Counted from the first letter of the stretch, positions 6,818 to 15,369 are shown. The stretch is DNA of 17,704 bases from RGIG995 sp045603745 (GCA_045603745.1 JAZUMQ010000038.1:1-17704), one strand, 5' to 3'. Translations and numbers: made by a program. Notes: generated by a model not told the origin, from the letters alone.

Positions 6818-8788
6818 ATGCAAACAAAAATCAATGAACTTACCGAGCGACTAAACTATTATTCTCGAAAATATTACGTAGAAGACGCCCCTGTTGTCAG
6901 CGACTATGAATACGATATGCTCTTGCGGGAATTGAAAGAACTGGAAGAACAGTATCCCCAGTTCCGCCGTTCCGATTCGCCTACCGTTCGCGTAGGTGGT
7001 GCAGTGCTGGAACAATTTCAGTCGGTTCGCCACGAGGTTCCTATGGAAAGTTTGCAGGACGCCTTTTCCGAAGAAGAGATTCGAGAATTTGACAAACGGA
7101 TTAAAGAACAATTCCCCGAAGCAAAATACGTGGTGGAATTAAAAATCGACGGACTTTCGGTGGAAGCGGAATATCTTGACGGAAAATTCCTTCGGGGAGC
7201 AACCCGAGGCGACGGAATCACAGGAGAAGATATTACGGAGAATCTGAAAACGGTAAAAGCCCTCCCCCTCTCTATAAAAAGTGCACCCCAACGGTTGATC
7301 GTTCGAGGGGAAGTATATATGCCGAAAAAATCCTTTGCGGATCTGAATCTGCGTCGGGAAGAGAACGGAGAAGCTTTGTTTGCAAATCCCCGGAACGCGG
7401 CGGCGGGATCTTTGCGACAGTTAGACAGTAAAGTAACGGCGACACGGAATCTGAGTTTGTTTATTTTTAATCTTCAACTGTGTGAAGGTCGAGAATTTTC
7501 TTCCCATAAAGAGACATTGGAAGCTTTGAAAGAATATGGTTTTCCGGTCAGTCCGAAGCATAAGATTTTTGACAATATCGACGATGCTTGGGCGGAAGTA
7601 CAGGCATTGGGAGAAATGCGGTCTTCCCTTCCCTTTGACATTGATGGAGCGGTTATCAAAGTAGACGATCTTTCCATGCGCTTGGAAATCGGCTCGACCT
7701 CGAAATTCCCCAAATGGGCGATTGCTTTTAAATATCCCCCGGAAGAAAAGGAAACGATTCTGCGGGAAATTCGCATCAATGTGGGAAGAACCGGGGTTTT
7801 GACTCCTTTAGCGATCTTTGACCCGGTGTTGCTTGCCGGTTCCACGGTGGAAAAGGCAACATTGCACAACAAAGACATGATAGCCGAAAAAGACGTCCGC
7901 GTCGGTGACACAATCATCGTACACAAGGCAGGTGACATTATCCCGGAAATCGTACGTTCCGTCCCGGAAAAACGTCCGGAAAACACCGTTGAATTTCAGA
8001 TGCCGGAAGTGTGTCCGGTCTGCGGAAGCGGGCTTGTGACAGAAGGACCGGTAACCCGATGTGATAATAGCGAATGTCCGGCGCAATTAACAAAAAACAT
8101 CATTCACTTCGTTTCGAGAGACGCCATGGATATTGACGGAATGGGTACGTCCATCGTTGAAATATTTGTAGAAAAAGGTTTGATCTCCTCTGCGGCGGAT
8201 CTGTATCGCTTGGATCGGAACGTGATTGCTCAAATGGAACGGTTCGGAGAAAAGTCCGCGGATAATTTGCTCCGTTCGGTAGAAGAAAGCAGACATCGAG
8301 GGTTGGATCGCCTCATTTATGCCTTGGGAATCCGTCAAGTGGGGCAAAAAGCCGGTAAAGTTCTGGCGAAAAAATTCCGCACTCTGGACAATCTTGCCAA
8401 GGCAACGGAAGAAGAACTGTGCGTTACCGAAGACGTAGGCCCTGTGACGGCTCGATATATTCGGGAATATTTTAACAACCCGAAAAACCTGCAGTATATT
8501 GAACATTTACGACAAGCGGGGTTAAATTTTGAAGACGAAACCGAAGAAGCCGGATCAAAACTGGAAGGGTTAACCTTTGTTTTGACCGGAACACTCCCGA
8601 CGTATAAGAGAGATGAGGCGGCGGCGCTGATCGAAAAAGAAGGGGGAAAAGTCTCCGGTTCGGTATCAAAAAAGACCAGTTACGTGGTTGCCGGAGAAGA
8701 AGCCGGATCAAAACTAACGAAAGCGCAAAGTCTGGGGATTCCCGTTATCGACGAGGCGAAATTGAAGGAAATGTTGGGAATTGAATGA
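6818..8788 (+). CDS. ligA: NAD-dependent DNA ligase
   Basis: A 656-residue full-length LigA, which seals nicks in replication and repair using NAD+. Domains in order: Ia (SRKYYVEDAPVVSDYEYD, 16-33) for NAD binding; the adenylation domain with the KIDG active lysine at Lys109 and a later DGAVIKV motif; the OB fold; a four-cysteine zinc finger (CPVCG...CDNSECP, about 397-418); helix-hairpin-helix repeats; and a BRCT domain over the last 75 residues. The open frame starts at a TTG (6803), but the GGAGGG at 6805-6810 is the ribosome site, so the ATG at 6818 is correct. It appears to be transcribed alone or with the pduL cluster behind it; no terminator is seen in the 108-base gap. Confidence 0.97.
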   Translation: MQTKINELTERLNYYSRKYYVEDAPVVSDYEYDMLLRELKELEEQYPQFRRSDSPTVRVGGAVLEQFQSVRHEVPMESLQDAFSEEEIREFDKRIKEQFPEAKYVVELKIDGLSVEAEYLDGKFLRGATRGDGITGEDITENLKTVKALPLSIKSAPQRLIVRGEVYMPKKSFADLNLRREENGEALFANPRNAAAGSLRQLDSKVTATRNLSLFIFNLQLCEGREFSSHKETLEALKEYGFPVSPKHKIFDNIDDAWAEVQALGEMRSSLPFDIDGAVIKVDDLSMRLEIGSTSKFPKWAIAFKYPPEEKETILREIRINVGRTGVLTPLAIFDPVLLAGSTVEKATLHNKDMIAEKDVRVGDTIIVHKAGDIIPEIVRSVPEKRPENTVEFQMPEVCPVCGSGLVTEGPVTRCDNSECPAQLTKNIIHFVSRDAMDIDGMGTSIVEIFVEKGLISSAADLYRLDRNVIAQMERFGEKSADNLLRSVEESRHRGLDRLIYALGIRQVGQKAGKVLAKKFRTLDNLAKATEEELCVTEDVGPVTARYIREYFNNPKNLQYIEHLRQAGLNFEDETEEAGSKLEGLTFVLTGTLPTYKRDEAAALIEKEGGKVSGSVSKKTSYVVAGEEAGSKLTKAQSLGIPVIDEAKLKEMLGIE

Positions 8789-8839
8789 TATATCACAAAA
8801 TGTTCACAATTTTATCTATATTTTTTCAGAATAAACCGT

Positions 8840-8845
8840 TATAAT
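8840..8845 (+). promoter_or_regulatory. Candidate -10 box (TATAAT) for the pduL cluster
   Basis: TATAAT lies 51 bases before the pduL ATG in an A/T-rich gap. The hexamer 17 bases upstream, TATATT, is poor, so this is a weak call. Confidence 0.4.
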
Positions 8846-8896
8846 AATATGTTGGAATGTAATAATCACTTTTATATAGGAAAGGACATACTTACA

Positions 8897-9466
8897 ATGA
8901 AAAAAGTAATCGTTGAAACCTCTGCAAGACATATCCACGTTTCTGCCGCCGATTTGGCTGTTCTATTCGGCGCAGACCATAAGCTCACCAATAAAAAAGA
9001 TCTTTCTCAACCCGGGCAGTTTGCCTGTGAAGAAAAAGTTATCGTCCGTGGCCCCAAGGGTGAACTGAAAATGTCCATTCTCGGCCCTGAACGCAAAGAA
9101 ACGCAAGTAGAAGTTTCTTTCACCGATGCCCGCACCCTCGGTGTGGTGGCTCCCATTCGTGAATCGGGTGACATTGCCGGTTCTGCCGCTTGTACCGTCG
9201 TCGGTCCTTGCGGCGAAGTGGAACTGAAAGAAGGCGTTATCGTTGCAAAACGTCATATCCACCTCACCCCTGAAGTTGCAGAAGAATTCGGCGTTCAGGA
9301 CAAGCAGATCGTTTCCGTCAAAGTGGAGACCGACGGGCGCTCTCTGACCTTTGGCGACGTAATCTGCCGCGTTAACCCCACCTATGCCCCCGCTATGCAC
9401 ATCGACACCGATGAAGCCAACGCCGCCGCAATGAAGGGCGTTGTTGAAGGGGAAATCATTCTTTAA
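8897..9466 (+). CDS. pduL: Phosphate propanoyltransferase (PduL-type phosphotransacylase)
   Basis: A 189-residue protein made of two similar PduL domains, each with a metal-binding RHIH signature: ETSARHIHVS near the N-terminus and VAKRHIHLTP near residue 116. PduL swaps CoA for phosphate on propionyl- or acetyl-CoA, giving the acyl phosphate used by acetate/propionate kinase to make ATP. No microcompartment genes lie near and there is no N-terminal extension of the kind that targets shell lumens, so it probably serves as a general cytoplasmic phosphotransacetylase. The frame is open back to 8849, but GGAAAGGA about 10 bases before the ATG at 8897 fixes the start. Its codon use is C-rich at third positions, suggesting high expression. 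nifS starts 20 bases after its stop. Confidence 0.93.
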   Translation: MKKVIVETSARHIHVSAADLAVLFGADHKLTNKKDLSQPGQFACEEKVIVRGPKGELKMSILGPERKETQVEVSFTDARTLGVVAPIRESGDIAGSAACTVVGPCGEVELKEGVIVAKRHIHLTPEVAEEFGVQDKQIVSVKVETDGRSLTFGDVICRVNPTYAPAMHIDTDEANAAAMKGVVEGEIIL

Positions 9467-9467
9467 T

Positions 9468-9484
9468 TTTCAGAAAGGCTGAAA
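9468..9484 (+). promoter_or_regulatory. Hairpin presenting the nifS ribosome binding site
   Basis: TTTCAG-AAAGG-CTGAAA is a perfect 6-bp stem whose 5-base loop is the AAAGG ribosome site of the cysteine desulfurase gene. The stem is short and may be chance. Confidence 0.35.
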
Positions 9485-9486
9485 CA

Positions 9487-10644
9487 ATGTTCGTATACGC
9501 CGACAATGCAGCAACCACACGTATTGATCCTGAAGTTGTTAAGGCAATGATGCCTGCCTTTGGGGAATTATACGGAAACCCCAGTACCATCTATTCAAAA
9601 GGAAGAGAAGCAAAAGAGGCGTTGGATCACGCCCGGGAGCAGGTAGCAAGGGCGATCAACTGCAAACCAAATGAGATCTATTTCACTTCCTGCGGAACGG
9701 AGTCCGATAACTGGGCAATCCGGGGAATCGCAACGCGTTACGCGGCGAAAAAAGGCAAGCATATCATTACCACAAACATCGAACACCACGCCGTTTTTGA
9801 ATGTTTGAAGGCGCTGGAAAAAGAAGGGTTTGAGGTAACCTATCTGCCGGTTGACGAAGAAGGGTTTATTACTGCAAAACAGGTTGAATCCGCTCTTCGC
9901 CCGGATACGGTATTGATCACGGTCATGACCGCAAACAACGAAATCGGCTCTATTCAACCCATCGAAGAAATTGCAACAGTCGCGAAAGCCCACGGCGTTT
10001 TCTTCCACACCGATGCCGTTCAGGCGGTAGGGCACATTCCTGTGGACGTACAAAAAACGGGGGTTGACCTGCTGAGCCTTTCGGGGCATAAATTCCATGC
10101 TCCCAAAGGCGTGGGCGCATTGTACGTCAGACGTGGTGTATTGCCCGACAATCTCACGCACGGCGGCGGGCAGGAACGGGGTCGCAGACCGGGAACGGAA
10201 AATATTGCTGGGATCATAGGAATGGGTGCCGCTATTGAAAAAGCGACGGCAAATCTGGAAAAAGATATGACCCACGTAGCGTTTTTGCGGGATCGGTTGA
10301 TTGACGGAATTTTGAATACCATTCCGCAATGCAAGATCAACACTCCTTCCCACGATCGTTTGCCGGGAACGGTAAACGTTTCGGTAAAACACATCGAAGG
10401 GGAATCCATGCTTCTTTTATTGGACATGAACGGCATTTGCGCGACTTCCGGTTCAGCTTGTGCTTCCGGAGATCTGGATCCGTCCCACGTACTGTTGGCT
10501 ATTGGACTTCCCCACGAAATTGCCCACGGCTCGGTTCGATTCAGTTTTTGTGCCGACAACACGGTAGAAGAAATTGACTATATTTTGGACGTGTTCCCCA
10601 AAATCGCTCAACAACTTCGAGACATGTCTCCCCTTTGGAAATAA
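9487..10644 (+). CDS. nifS: Cysteine desulfurase (NifS/IscS family)
   Basis: A 385-residue PLP enzyme that takes sulfur from cysteine, leaving alanine, and carries it as a persulfide. It begins with the family signature YADNAATT. PLP contacts include His100/His101 in NIEHHAV and the DAVQAVGH segment. The Schiff-base lysine is Lys202 in LSGHKFHAPKG. The persulfide cysteine is Cys325 in the SGSACASG loop, typical of group I enzymes that serve iron-sulfur and thio-tRNA pathways. The gene sits 37 bases before the NifU-type scaffold and is followed by mnmA, both known acceptors of sulfur from such enzymes. AGAAAGG lies 9 bases before the ATG. Whether it should be called iscS or nifS cannot be settled; no nitrogenase genes are present. 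Confidence 0.95.
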   Translation: MFVYADNAATTRIDPEVVKAMMPAFGELYGNPSTIYSKGREAKEALDHAREQVARAINCKPNEIYFTSCGTESDNWAIRGIATRYAAKKGKHIITTNIEHHAVFECLKALEKEGFEVTYLPVDEEGFITAKQVESALRPDTVLITVMTANNEIGSIQPIEEIATVAKAHGVFFHTDAVQAVGHIPVDVQKTGVDLLSLSGHKFHAPKGVGALYVRRGVLPDNLTHGGGQERGRRPGTENIAGIIGMGAAIEKATANLEKDMTHVAFLRDRLIDGILNTIPQCKINTPSHDRLPGTVNVSVKHIEGESMLLLLDMNGICATSGSACASGDLDPSHVLLAIGLPHEIAHGSVRFSFCADNTVEEIDYILDVFPKIAQQLRDMSPLWK

Positions 10645-10681
10645 GCGATCGAAGACGAAAAATGACCCGAAAGGAATTAAT

Positions 10682-11128
10682 ATGATTTACAGTGCAAAAG
10701 TAATGGACCATTTTTCCAATCCCCGAAACGTAGGCGAAATCGTCGACGCAGACGGAATCGGTGAAGTGGGAAACCCCAAATGCGGAGATATTATGAAGAT
10801 CTATCTCAAAGTAGATCATGACATTATCACCGACGTAAAGTTCAAGACCTTTGGTTGCGGTGCCGCGGTGGCTACCTCTTCCATGGCGACGGAACTGATC
10901 AAAGGAAAATCCATTAAAGAGGCTCTGCAAATGACGAACAAAGCCGTCATCGAAGCCTTAGACGGACTTCCCCCGGTAAAGATCCATTGCTCCGTATTGG
11001 CGGAAGAAGCGGTTCAAGCTGCCATTTCCGATTATTTGGTAAAACACGGAGAGAATCCCGAAGATTACGGCATCAAAGCTCCCCACTGTGAGGGCTCTTG
11101 CAGTTGCTGTGACCATTGCGGAGAATGA
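10682..11128 (+). CDS. nifU: NifU/IscU-type iron-sulfur cluster scaffold with cysteine-rich tail
   Basis: A 148-residue protein in the NifU N-terminal/IscU family. It holds a nascent Fe-S cluster with three invariant cysteines, all present: Cys34 in GNPKCGD (with the release aspartate Asp36), Cys59 in FGCGAAVA and Cys103 in IHCSVLAEEA. After the usual end near residue 125, a tail holds five more cysteines in HCEGSCSCCDHCGE, plus a histidine pair, which could bind metal. The open frame reaches back to 10574 inside nifS, but AAAGGA 6 bases before the ATG at 10682 and the standard MIYSAKVMDHFSNPRN beginning fix the start. The stop overlaps the mnmA start as ATGA. Confidence 0.93.
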   Translation: MIYSAKVMDHFSNPRNVGEIVDADGIGEVGNPKCGDIMKIYLKVDHDIITDVKFKTFGCGAAVATSSMATELIKGKSIKEALQMTNKAVIEALDGLPPVKIHCSVLAEEAVQAAISDYLVKHGENPEDYGIKAPHCEGSCSCCDHCGE

Positions 11129-12156
11129 GCAAGACGGTTTTAGTCGGATTAAGCGGCGGTGTTGACAGTGCGTTAACCGCCGCTATTTTGCAACGAGAAG
11201 GATATACCGTAACCGGATTATACTGCATCATGCACGATGCCGATCGGTCGGGGCTGACCGATGCACAGAAGGTAGCGGATTATCTCAAAATCAATCTTCA
11301 TACTGCAGACCTACGCAATCGGTTTGAAGAAATCGTCGTTGCCGACTTTTTGGACAATTACGCACACGCAAGAACACCAAACCCATGTATTGTCTGCAAT
11401 CCTGCGGTAAAATTCAAAGCCCTTTGCGATAAGGCGGACGAATTGGGAATTGAAAAAATCGCCACCGGTCATTATGCAGAGATCTCCAGAGAAGAAAAAA
11501 CGGGACGATATTGCGTCAGAGCAGTCGGAGATAAAGACCAATCCTATATGTTATATCGGTTGGAACAAGAACAATTGTCTCGGATCCTCTTCCCTCTTGC
11601 AAATACAAAAAAAGAGGAAAACCGTAAGTTAGCGGAAGAATGGAACTTGCCGGTATTTCAAAAGCCGGACAGTCAAGATATTTGCTTTATCAAAGGCGAA
11701 TCTTACGTTGATTATATCGAGAAGCGCTTGGGAACTTTTCCGGAAGGCGACTTTTGGCTGAAAGACGAAAACAAAACCGTCGGCAGACACAAGGGATTGA
11801 TTCGCTATACGGTGGGGCAGCGAAAAAACCTGGGAATTGCCCTGGGAGCGCCGGTTTACGTTTCCCGATTGGATTCGGAACAAAATCGGGTCGTTTTATC
11901 CCGGGCGGACGTGGTAGATTGTACTGAAATCACGGTACAATCTCCAGTATTTCAGGCATTGGATCCCAGCGTAACAGAATTTCATGGAGAAGGAAAAATT
12001 CGTTTTTCCGCAAAAACCGCCCCTTGTACCGTAACAATAAAAAATGGACTTCTTCATACTACCTTTGAAACTCCTCAACGGGCGGCTACCCCCGGACAAT
12101 CCGCCGTTTTTTACGACAAAGACGGCAAGATCCTTTGCGGAGGATTTATCGAATAA
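11125..12156 (+). CDS. mnmA: tRNA-uridine 2-sulfurtransferase
   Basis: A 343-residue enzyme that puts sulfur on C2 of the wobble uridine in Lys, Glu and Gln tRNAs, using ATP. The PP-loop SGGVDS is at 10-15. The catalytic pair is Cys88 (in TPNPCIVCN) and Cys187 (in SQDICFI). Further family motifs are TGHYA, KDQSYML and YTVGQRKNLGI. The C-terminal beta-barrel ends normally. It starts at the ATG that overlaps the nifU stop by 4 bases; the nearest GGAG is only one base away from the ATG, so translation probably depends on ribosomes finishing nifU. A TTG nine bases upstream is a less likely start. The cysteine desulfurase two genes upstream is the expected sulfur donor. Confidence 0.96.
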   Translation: MSKTVLVGLSGGVDSALTAAILQREGYTVTGLYCIMHDADRSGLTDAQKVADYLKINLHTADLRNRFEEIVVADFLDNYAHARTPNPCIVCNPAVKFKALCDKADELGIEKIATGHYAEISREEKTGRYCVRAVGDKDQSYMLYRLEQEQLSRILFPLANTKKEENRKLAEEWNLPVFQKPDSQDICFIKGESYVDYIEKRLGTFPEGDFWLKDENKTVGRHKGLIRYTVGQRKNLGIALGAPVYVSRLDSEQNRVVLSRADVVDCTEITVQSPVFQALDPSVTEFHGEGKIRFSAKTAPCTVTIKNGLLHTTFETPQRAATPGQSAVFYDKDGKILCGGFIE

Positions 12157-12162
12157 GAAGAG

Positions 12163-12196
12163 AGGCTGGCGAGGCATACTGTCTCGGCAGCCTTTT
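12163..12196 (+). terminator. Terminator of the nifS-nifU-mnmA cluster
   Basis: An 11-position stem with one G-G mismatch (12163-12173 with 12183-12193, 9-base loop) is followed by TTTTCT. It starts 7 bases after the mnmA stop. It lies in the gap between convergent genes and may also stop GH92 transcripts coming from the other side. Confidence 0.8.
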
Positions 12197-12240
12197 CTAA
12201 TATTACGCAAATATATCGCAAAAAAACAATCTTCCCTCAG

Positions 12241-14280
12241 TTACGATTGCTTGATTTCCTCATAAGAAATCCGATTGCCAAAGGCTGCGGTTGAAAATTC
12301 TTTTCCAAGAATCTTCGCCGTCTTGACCTGCATAATACCTTTTACGTATTCATTTTTTCCCGGACACAGCGGATAAAAGCCCAACATACTGAACACGTAC
12401 CACAGTGCCATGGTACCATTATCCTCATCCCCCGGAAAACCGTCGGGAGTGGAACGAAAGACCTCGTCGCAGATCTTCTTCACCCAATACTCCGTCTTTT
12501 CCGTCTCGCCAAAATAGGAGAATAAATACGGAATATGGAAGCTCGGCTGATTGTTAATGGAACACTGACCGAAGTCGTAGGCAGCCATTTCTGTCATTTC
12601 GTGAATCTCTATGCCATAGCCCCCCACCTCGTAAAGCGGTTCCGTAGCAAAAAGTTCGTCCAGCTTTTCCAAAATCGCCTCAGTTCCTCCATACAATTCA
12701 GCCAATCCTTCCGGATCGTGGGGAACGGCAAAGGTCGTTTGCCAAGCGGCGGCTTCGGTATAATCCAAGCCCCACGAGAAGGGAGAAAATCCAGGGCGGA
12801 AGGTTCCTGCCGTGTTGCGGGCCCGCATAAATCCGCTTTCAGCATCAAACAGCGTTTGATAATTGCGGGATCTTGCGCGGTATTCCTGCTCGATTTCCGT
12901 TTTCCCCAACACTTTTGCCACCTCGGCGATACAGAAATCTCCGTATGCAGCATCCAACGTGAGATTCACGCTTTCCCCGTGAAGATCGTACGGCACGTAT
13001 CCGTACCGCATATAGGCCTCGGCTCCGTTTCGACCAAAGCGTGCCTCGGTCGACTCGGTCGTTGCATGATGGAGCATTCCTTCGAGGGCAGTTTCCAAAA
13101 GATCACCTTTCAAAATGCCCTTTACTGCGGCATCGGCAATCACGGCATCGATGAGCGTACTTGGCATAGACCCGACTTCACCGATCGAAATCCAACGGGG
13201 AAGCCATCCACATTCCAGATAATCACCGATAAAGCCTGTTAACATCTCCCGGTATTCCTCTTGTGCTACCAGGGCGAAAAACGGATAAACCGTACGGTGT
13301 GTATCCCAGAATCCATTGTTGGTATACCGAACGCCGGAGACCACGCTCCCAAGAGAGGGGGAATAATGGATCGGAAGCCCCTCTTGATCGATTTCATAGC
13401 ACTTTCCGGGGAACAGAAAACCGCGCCACAAGCACGTGTAGAAGGTCTTCATCTGCTCCTCGGTTTCGCAGGTAACCTCCACTCGCTTCAGATAGGACTC
13501 CCAAACGTCGGCGCCCTCACGTCGAACCGTTTCAAAATCTGCCGTCGCTTCCCGTTCCAGCGTTACTTTAGCCTGTTCAAAACTGATATAAGATATTGCC
13601 AATCTTCCGGTGATCGCCTGATCCTTCAATGCAATATGGATTGCAGTACAATCCCCTTCCACCTCGGTACCCTTGTCAACGGAACCGGCTTCATTCACAA
13701 CACGGGTAGAGGCAGAATCCACACCGTTATCGAACTCCACAATCATATACATACGAAACTGCTTGGGACCACGCTGAAAAGAAAAGTCGGTGGAAGCGTA
13801 CAACGTATTCCCCTCCAAGCGATAGGAACAATTCCCGCCGCAGGGAAGAACCGAGAGCCATTTGTCCCGGGTATCCCGGAAGGTTAGACGGAAGATTGCG
13901 CCACGTTCCGTCGGTGTGATCTCCATTTCAGAGCGGCTTCTCAAAAAGCCGACCTTCATATAGTTTGGAGTCAAAATCGCATCCTCCGGACGATAACCGG
14001 ACCAACGATGTTCCACCGAATGTTCCGGCACACCCGTTTGGGGCAAAAACACGAGACAGCCGTGGTCTCCAATCCACGGAGAGGGCTGATGCGTTAACCG
14101 AATGCCGTCCAAACACCTGTGATCCGGATGAAAATACCAGCGATCTTCCACGCCGTTTGTTTCCGGCACAAAGGCAGCCATCCCAAACGGACGCTGAACC
14201 AACGGCAAGGTATTACCATGTGAAAAACGACGTACCGATTTCGTTCCCTGAAGAATGTTTACATAGGATAAATACGACAT
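12241..14280 (-). CDS. GH92 family glycosidase (alpha-mannosidase type), cytoplasmic
   Basis: A 679-residue protein of glycoside hydrolase family 92, calcium-dependent inverting exo-alpha-mannosidases. The N-terminal part has VNILQGT, SHGNTLPLVQRPFGMAAF and SPWIGDHGCLVFLP. The C-terminal (alpha/alpha)6 part has TRYGEG-like NNGFWDTHRTVYPFFALV, GYGIEIHEMTEMAAYDFGQ and the catalytic-loop GDEDNGTMALWYVFSMLGFY at 617 onward. There is no signal peptide, unlike many Bacteroides members, so it should act on imported oligosaccharides. The end is short: only about 45 residues follow the GFYP motif, where I would expect a longer beta-strand tail. The frame is open to 14418, but AGAAGGA 6 bases before the ATG at 14280 sets the start. 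No transporter or other sugar gene adjoins it. Confidence 0.9.
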   Translation of the reverse strand: MSYLSYVNILQGTKSVRRFSHGNTLPLVQRPFGMAAFVPETNGVEDRWYFHPDHRCLDGIRLTHQPSPWIGDHGCLVFLPQTGVPEHSVEHRWSGYRPEDAILTPNYMKVGFLRSRSEMEITPTERGAIFRLTFRDTRDKWLSVLPCGGNCSYRLEGNTLYASTDFSFQRGPKQFRMYMIVEFDNGVDSASTRVVNEAGSVDKGTEVEGDCTAIHIALKDQAITGRLAISYISFEQAKVTLEREATADFETVRREGADVWESYLKRVEVTCETEEQMKTFYTCLWRGFLFPGKCYEIDQEGLPIHYSPSLGSVVSGVRYTNNGFWDTHRTVYPFFALVAQEEYREMLTGFIGDYLECGWLPRWISIGEVGSMPSTLIDAVIADAAVKGILKGDLLETALEGMLHHATTESTEARFGRNGAEAYMRYGYVPYDLHGESVNLTLDAAYGDFCIAEVAKVLGKTEIEQEYRARSRNYQTLFDAESGFMRARNTAGTFRPGFSPFSWGLDYTEAAAWQTTFAVPHDPEGLAELYGGTEAILEKLDELFATEPLYEVGGYGIEIHEMTEMAAYDFGQCSINNQPSFHIPYLFSYFGETEKTEYWVKKICDEVFRSTPDGFPGDEDNGTMALWYVFSMLGFYPLCPGKNEYVKGIMQVKTAKILGKEFSTAAFGNRISYEEIKQS

Positions 14281-14445
14281 AATTGATCCTTCTTTCCCAA
14301 ATTGCATATCGCTTGTTTTTCTGCAAGCCGTCAAGGCATATATTCCAACCGATGTGACATTGAAACTGACGCTGTTTCTGATTGCATTATTAAATCGTGC
14401 TGTCGCGTTGGTTCTCAATGCTTAAATCGGCGTTCAGATATGCCC
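14281..14445 (-). promoter_or_regulatory. Long leader of the GH92 gene with two small dyads
   Basis: About 160 bases separate the consensus promoter from the start codon. Inside are an inverted repeat GAAAC-7-GTTTC (14362-14366 with 14374-14378), which could be an operator half-site pair, and a GCTTG-8-CAAGC hairpin nearer the gene. No recognised riboswitch pattern and no U-tract terminator are visible. Confidence 0.35.
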
Positions 14446-14474
14446 ATTATAACAGTTATTTCGAGTTTTGTCAA
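14446..14474 (-). promoter_or_regulatory. Perfect consensus promoter of the GH92 gene
   Basis: On the minus strand TTGACA (14469-14474), 17 bases, TATAAT (14446-14451). All twelve positions match the sigma-70/sigma-A consensus at ideal spacing, which implies high basal activity unless repressed. Confidence 0.92.
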
Positions 14475-14535
14475 GTACCGCTTTTATAACATTTTTCGGA
14501 GATTGTGGGATATATATAGAAGTGGGAGGGATTGT

Positions 14536-15354
14536 ATGAAAAAAACGTTTCAGGAATTGTTTTTGGGATTTATGATCGGCGGCACCATGTCGGTGCCGGG
14601 AGTGAGCGGGGGCACAACCGCCATTGCCTTGGGGTGTTACGAAAAAATTCTTACGGCGGCGGCAGAAATTCGACGGAAGAAGAATTTTTACTATATTCTC
14701 AAAATTTTGTTGGGCGGACTTTTGGGATTCTTTTTGGTGGCTGGATTTTTAAATGAAGCATTTCGGATTCTGCCGGTCACAATGACGATGTTATTTTGCG
14801 CCGCAGCGGGGACCGGAATCTTTTTGTTAGGAAAAGATTCCTTTACCGTAAAAATATCTATAAATGAAATTTTGTTTTTCTTGTTGGGTTTTGGAACGGT
14901 TCTTGCCGTAGAAAAATTGCCGAAAGGAAATGTTGAATCATCTCCCCTTTTCATGATTTTGTGGGGAATTTTTTTGGCGGCGGGAATCATTTTACCGGGA
15001 ATCAGCACGTCCCATTTACTTTTGGTATTCGGGTTGTACGACGACGTTACGCAACTTTCGGAATGGAAACATCTTGTATCCTTATTCCCCTTTGCCGTCG
15101 GAGTCGGAATCGGTATACTTCTTTTGACAAAGCCCTTGGCAAAAGCATTGGAAAAATATCCGAATTATTGCAGATTTATCTTATTGGGATTTGCAGTAGG
15201 CTCTTTGAAAGCCTTAATTGAACCTTGTATTGGCGATCCTCAGATTGGGTATCTACCCTGGTTTCAGATCCTCAACGGAGTCGTACTCTCAATGGGAGCA
15301 ATTTGGGGAATTCTGAAACTAAATCGTGTCGAAAATAAGGTGAAAAAATTGTAA
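14536..15354 (+). CDS. popT: DUF368 membrane protein, probable polyprenyl-phosphate transporter (PopT family)
   Basis: A 272-residue, strongly hydrophobic protein with about eight membrane segments. It shows the family's repeated motif: SVPGVSGGTTAIALGCYE at 19-36 and ILPGISTSHLLLVFGLYDD at 152-170, two related halves as in inverted-repeat transporters. DUF368 proteins were recently linked to recycling of undecaprenyl phosphate across the membrane, needed for cell wall synthesis; applying that here is by family. The frame opens at 14302, but GGGAGG 6 bases before the ATG at 14536 fixes the start. No terminator is visible after its stop, and the pyrR promoter begins 15 bases on, so read-through would meet the pyrR attenuator. 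Confidence 0.88.
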   Translation: MKKTFQELFLGFMIGGTMSVPGVSGGTTAIALGCYEKILTAAAEIRRKKNFYYILKILLGGLLGFFLVAGFLNEAFRILPVTMTMLFCAAAGTGIFLLGKDSFTVKISINEILFFLLGFGTVLAVEKLPKGNVESSPLFMILWGIFLAAGIILPGISTSHLLLVFGLYDDVTQLSEWKHLVSLFPFAVGVGIGILLLTKPLAKALEKYPNYCRFILLGFAVGSLKALIEPCIGDPQIGYLPWFQILNGVVLSMGAIWGILKLNRVENKVKKL

Positions 15355-15369
15355 ACTGCCCCGAACCTA

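Noticed and set aside
8897..9466. Microcompartment role for PduL
   Set aside because: No shell-protein genes near and no encapsulation-type N-terminal extension.
12535..13242. A 235-codon plus-strand frame opposite the GH92 gene
   Set aside because: No domain resemblance and no good ribosome site; GH92 motifs on the other strand are intact.
14281..14418. N-terminal extension of GH92 from a TTG at 14418
   Set aside because: The extension lies in the leader after the promoter, shows no signal peptide, and a strong ribosome site precedes the ATG at 14280.
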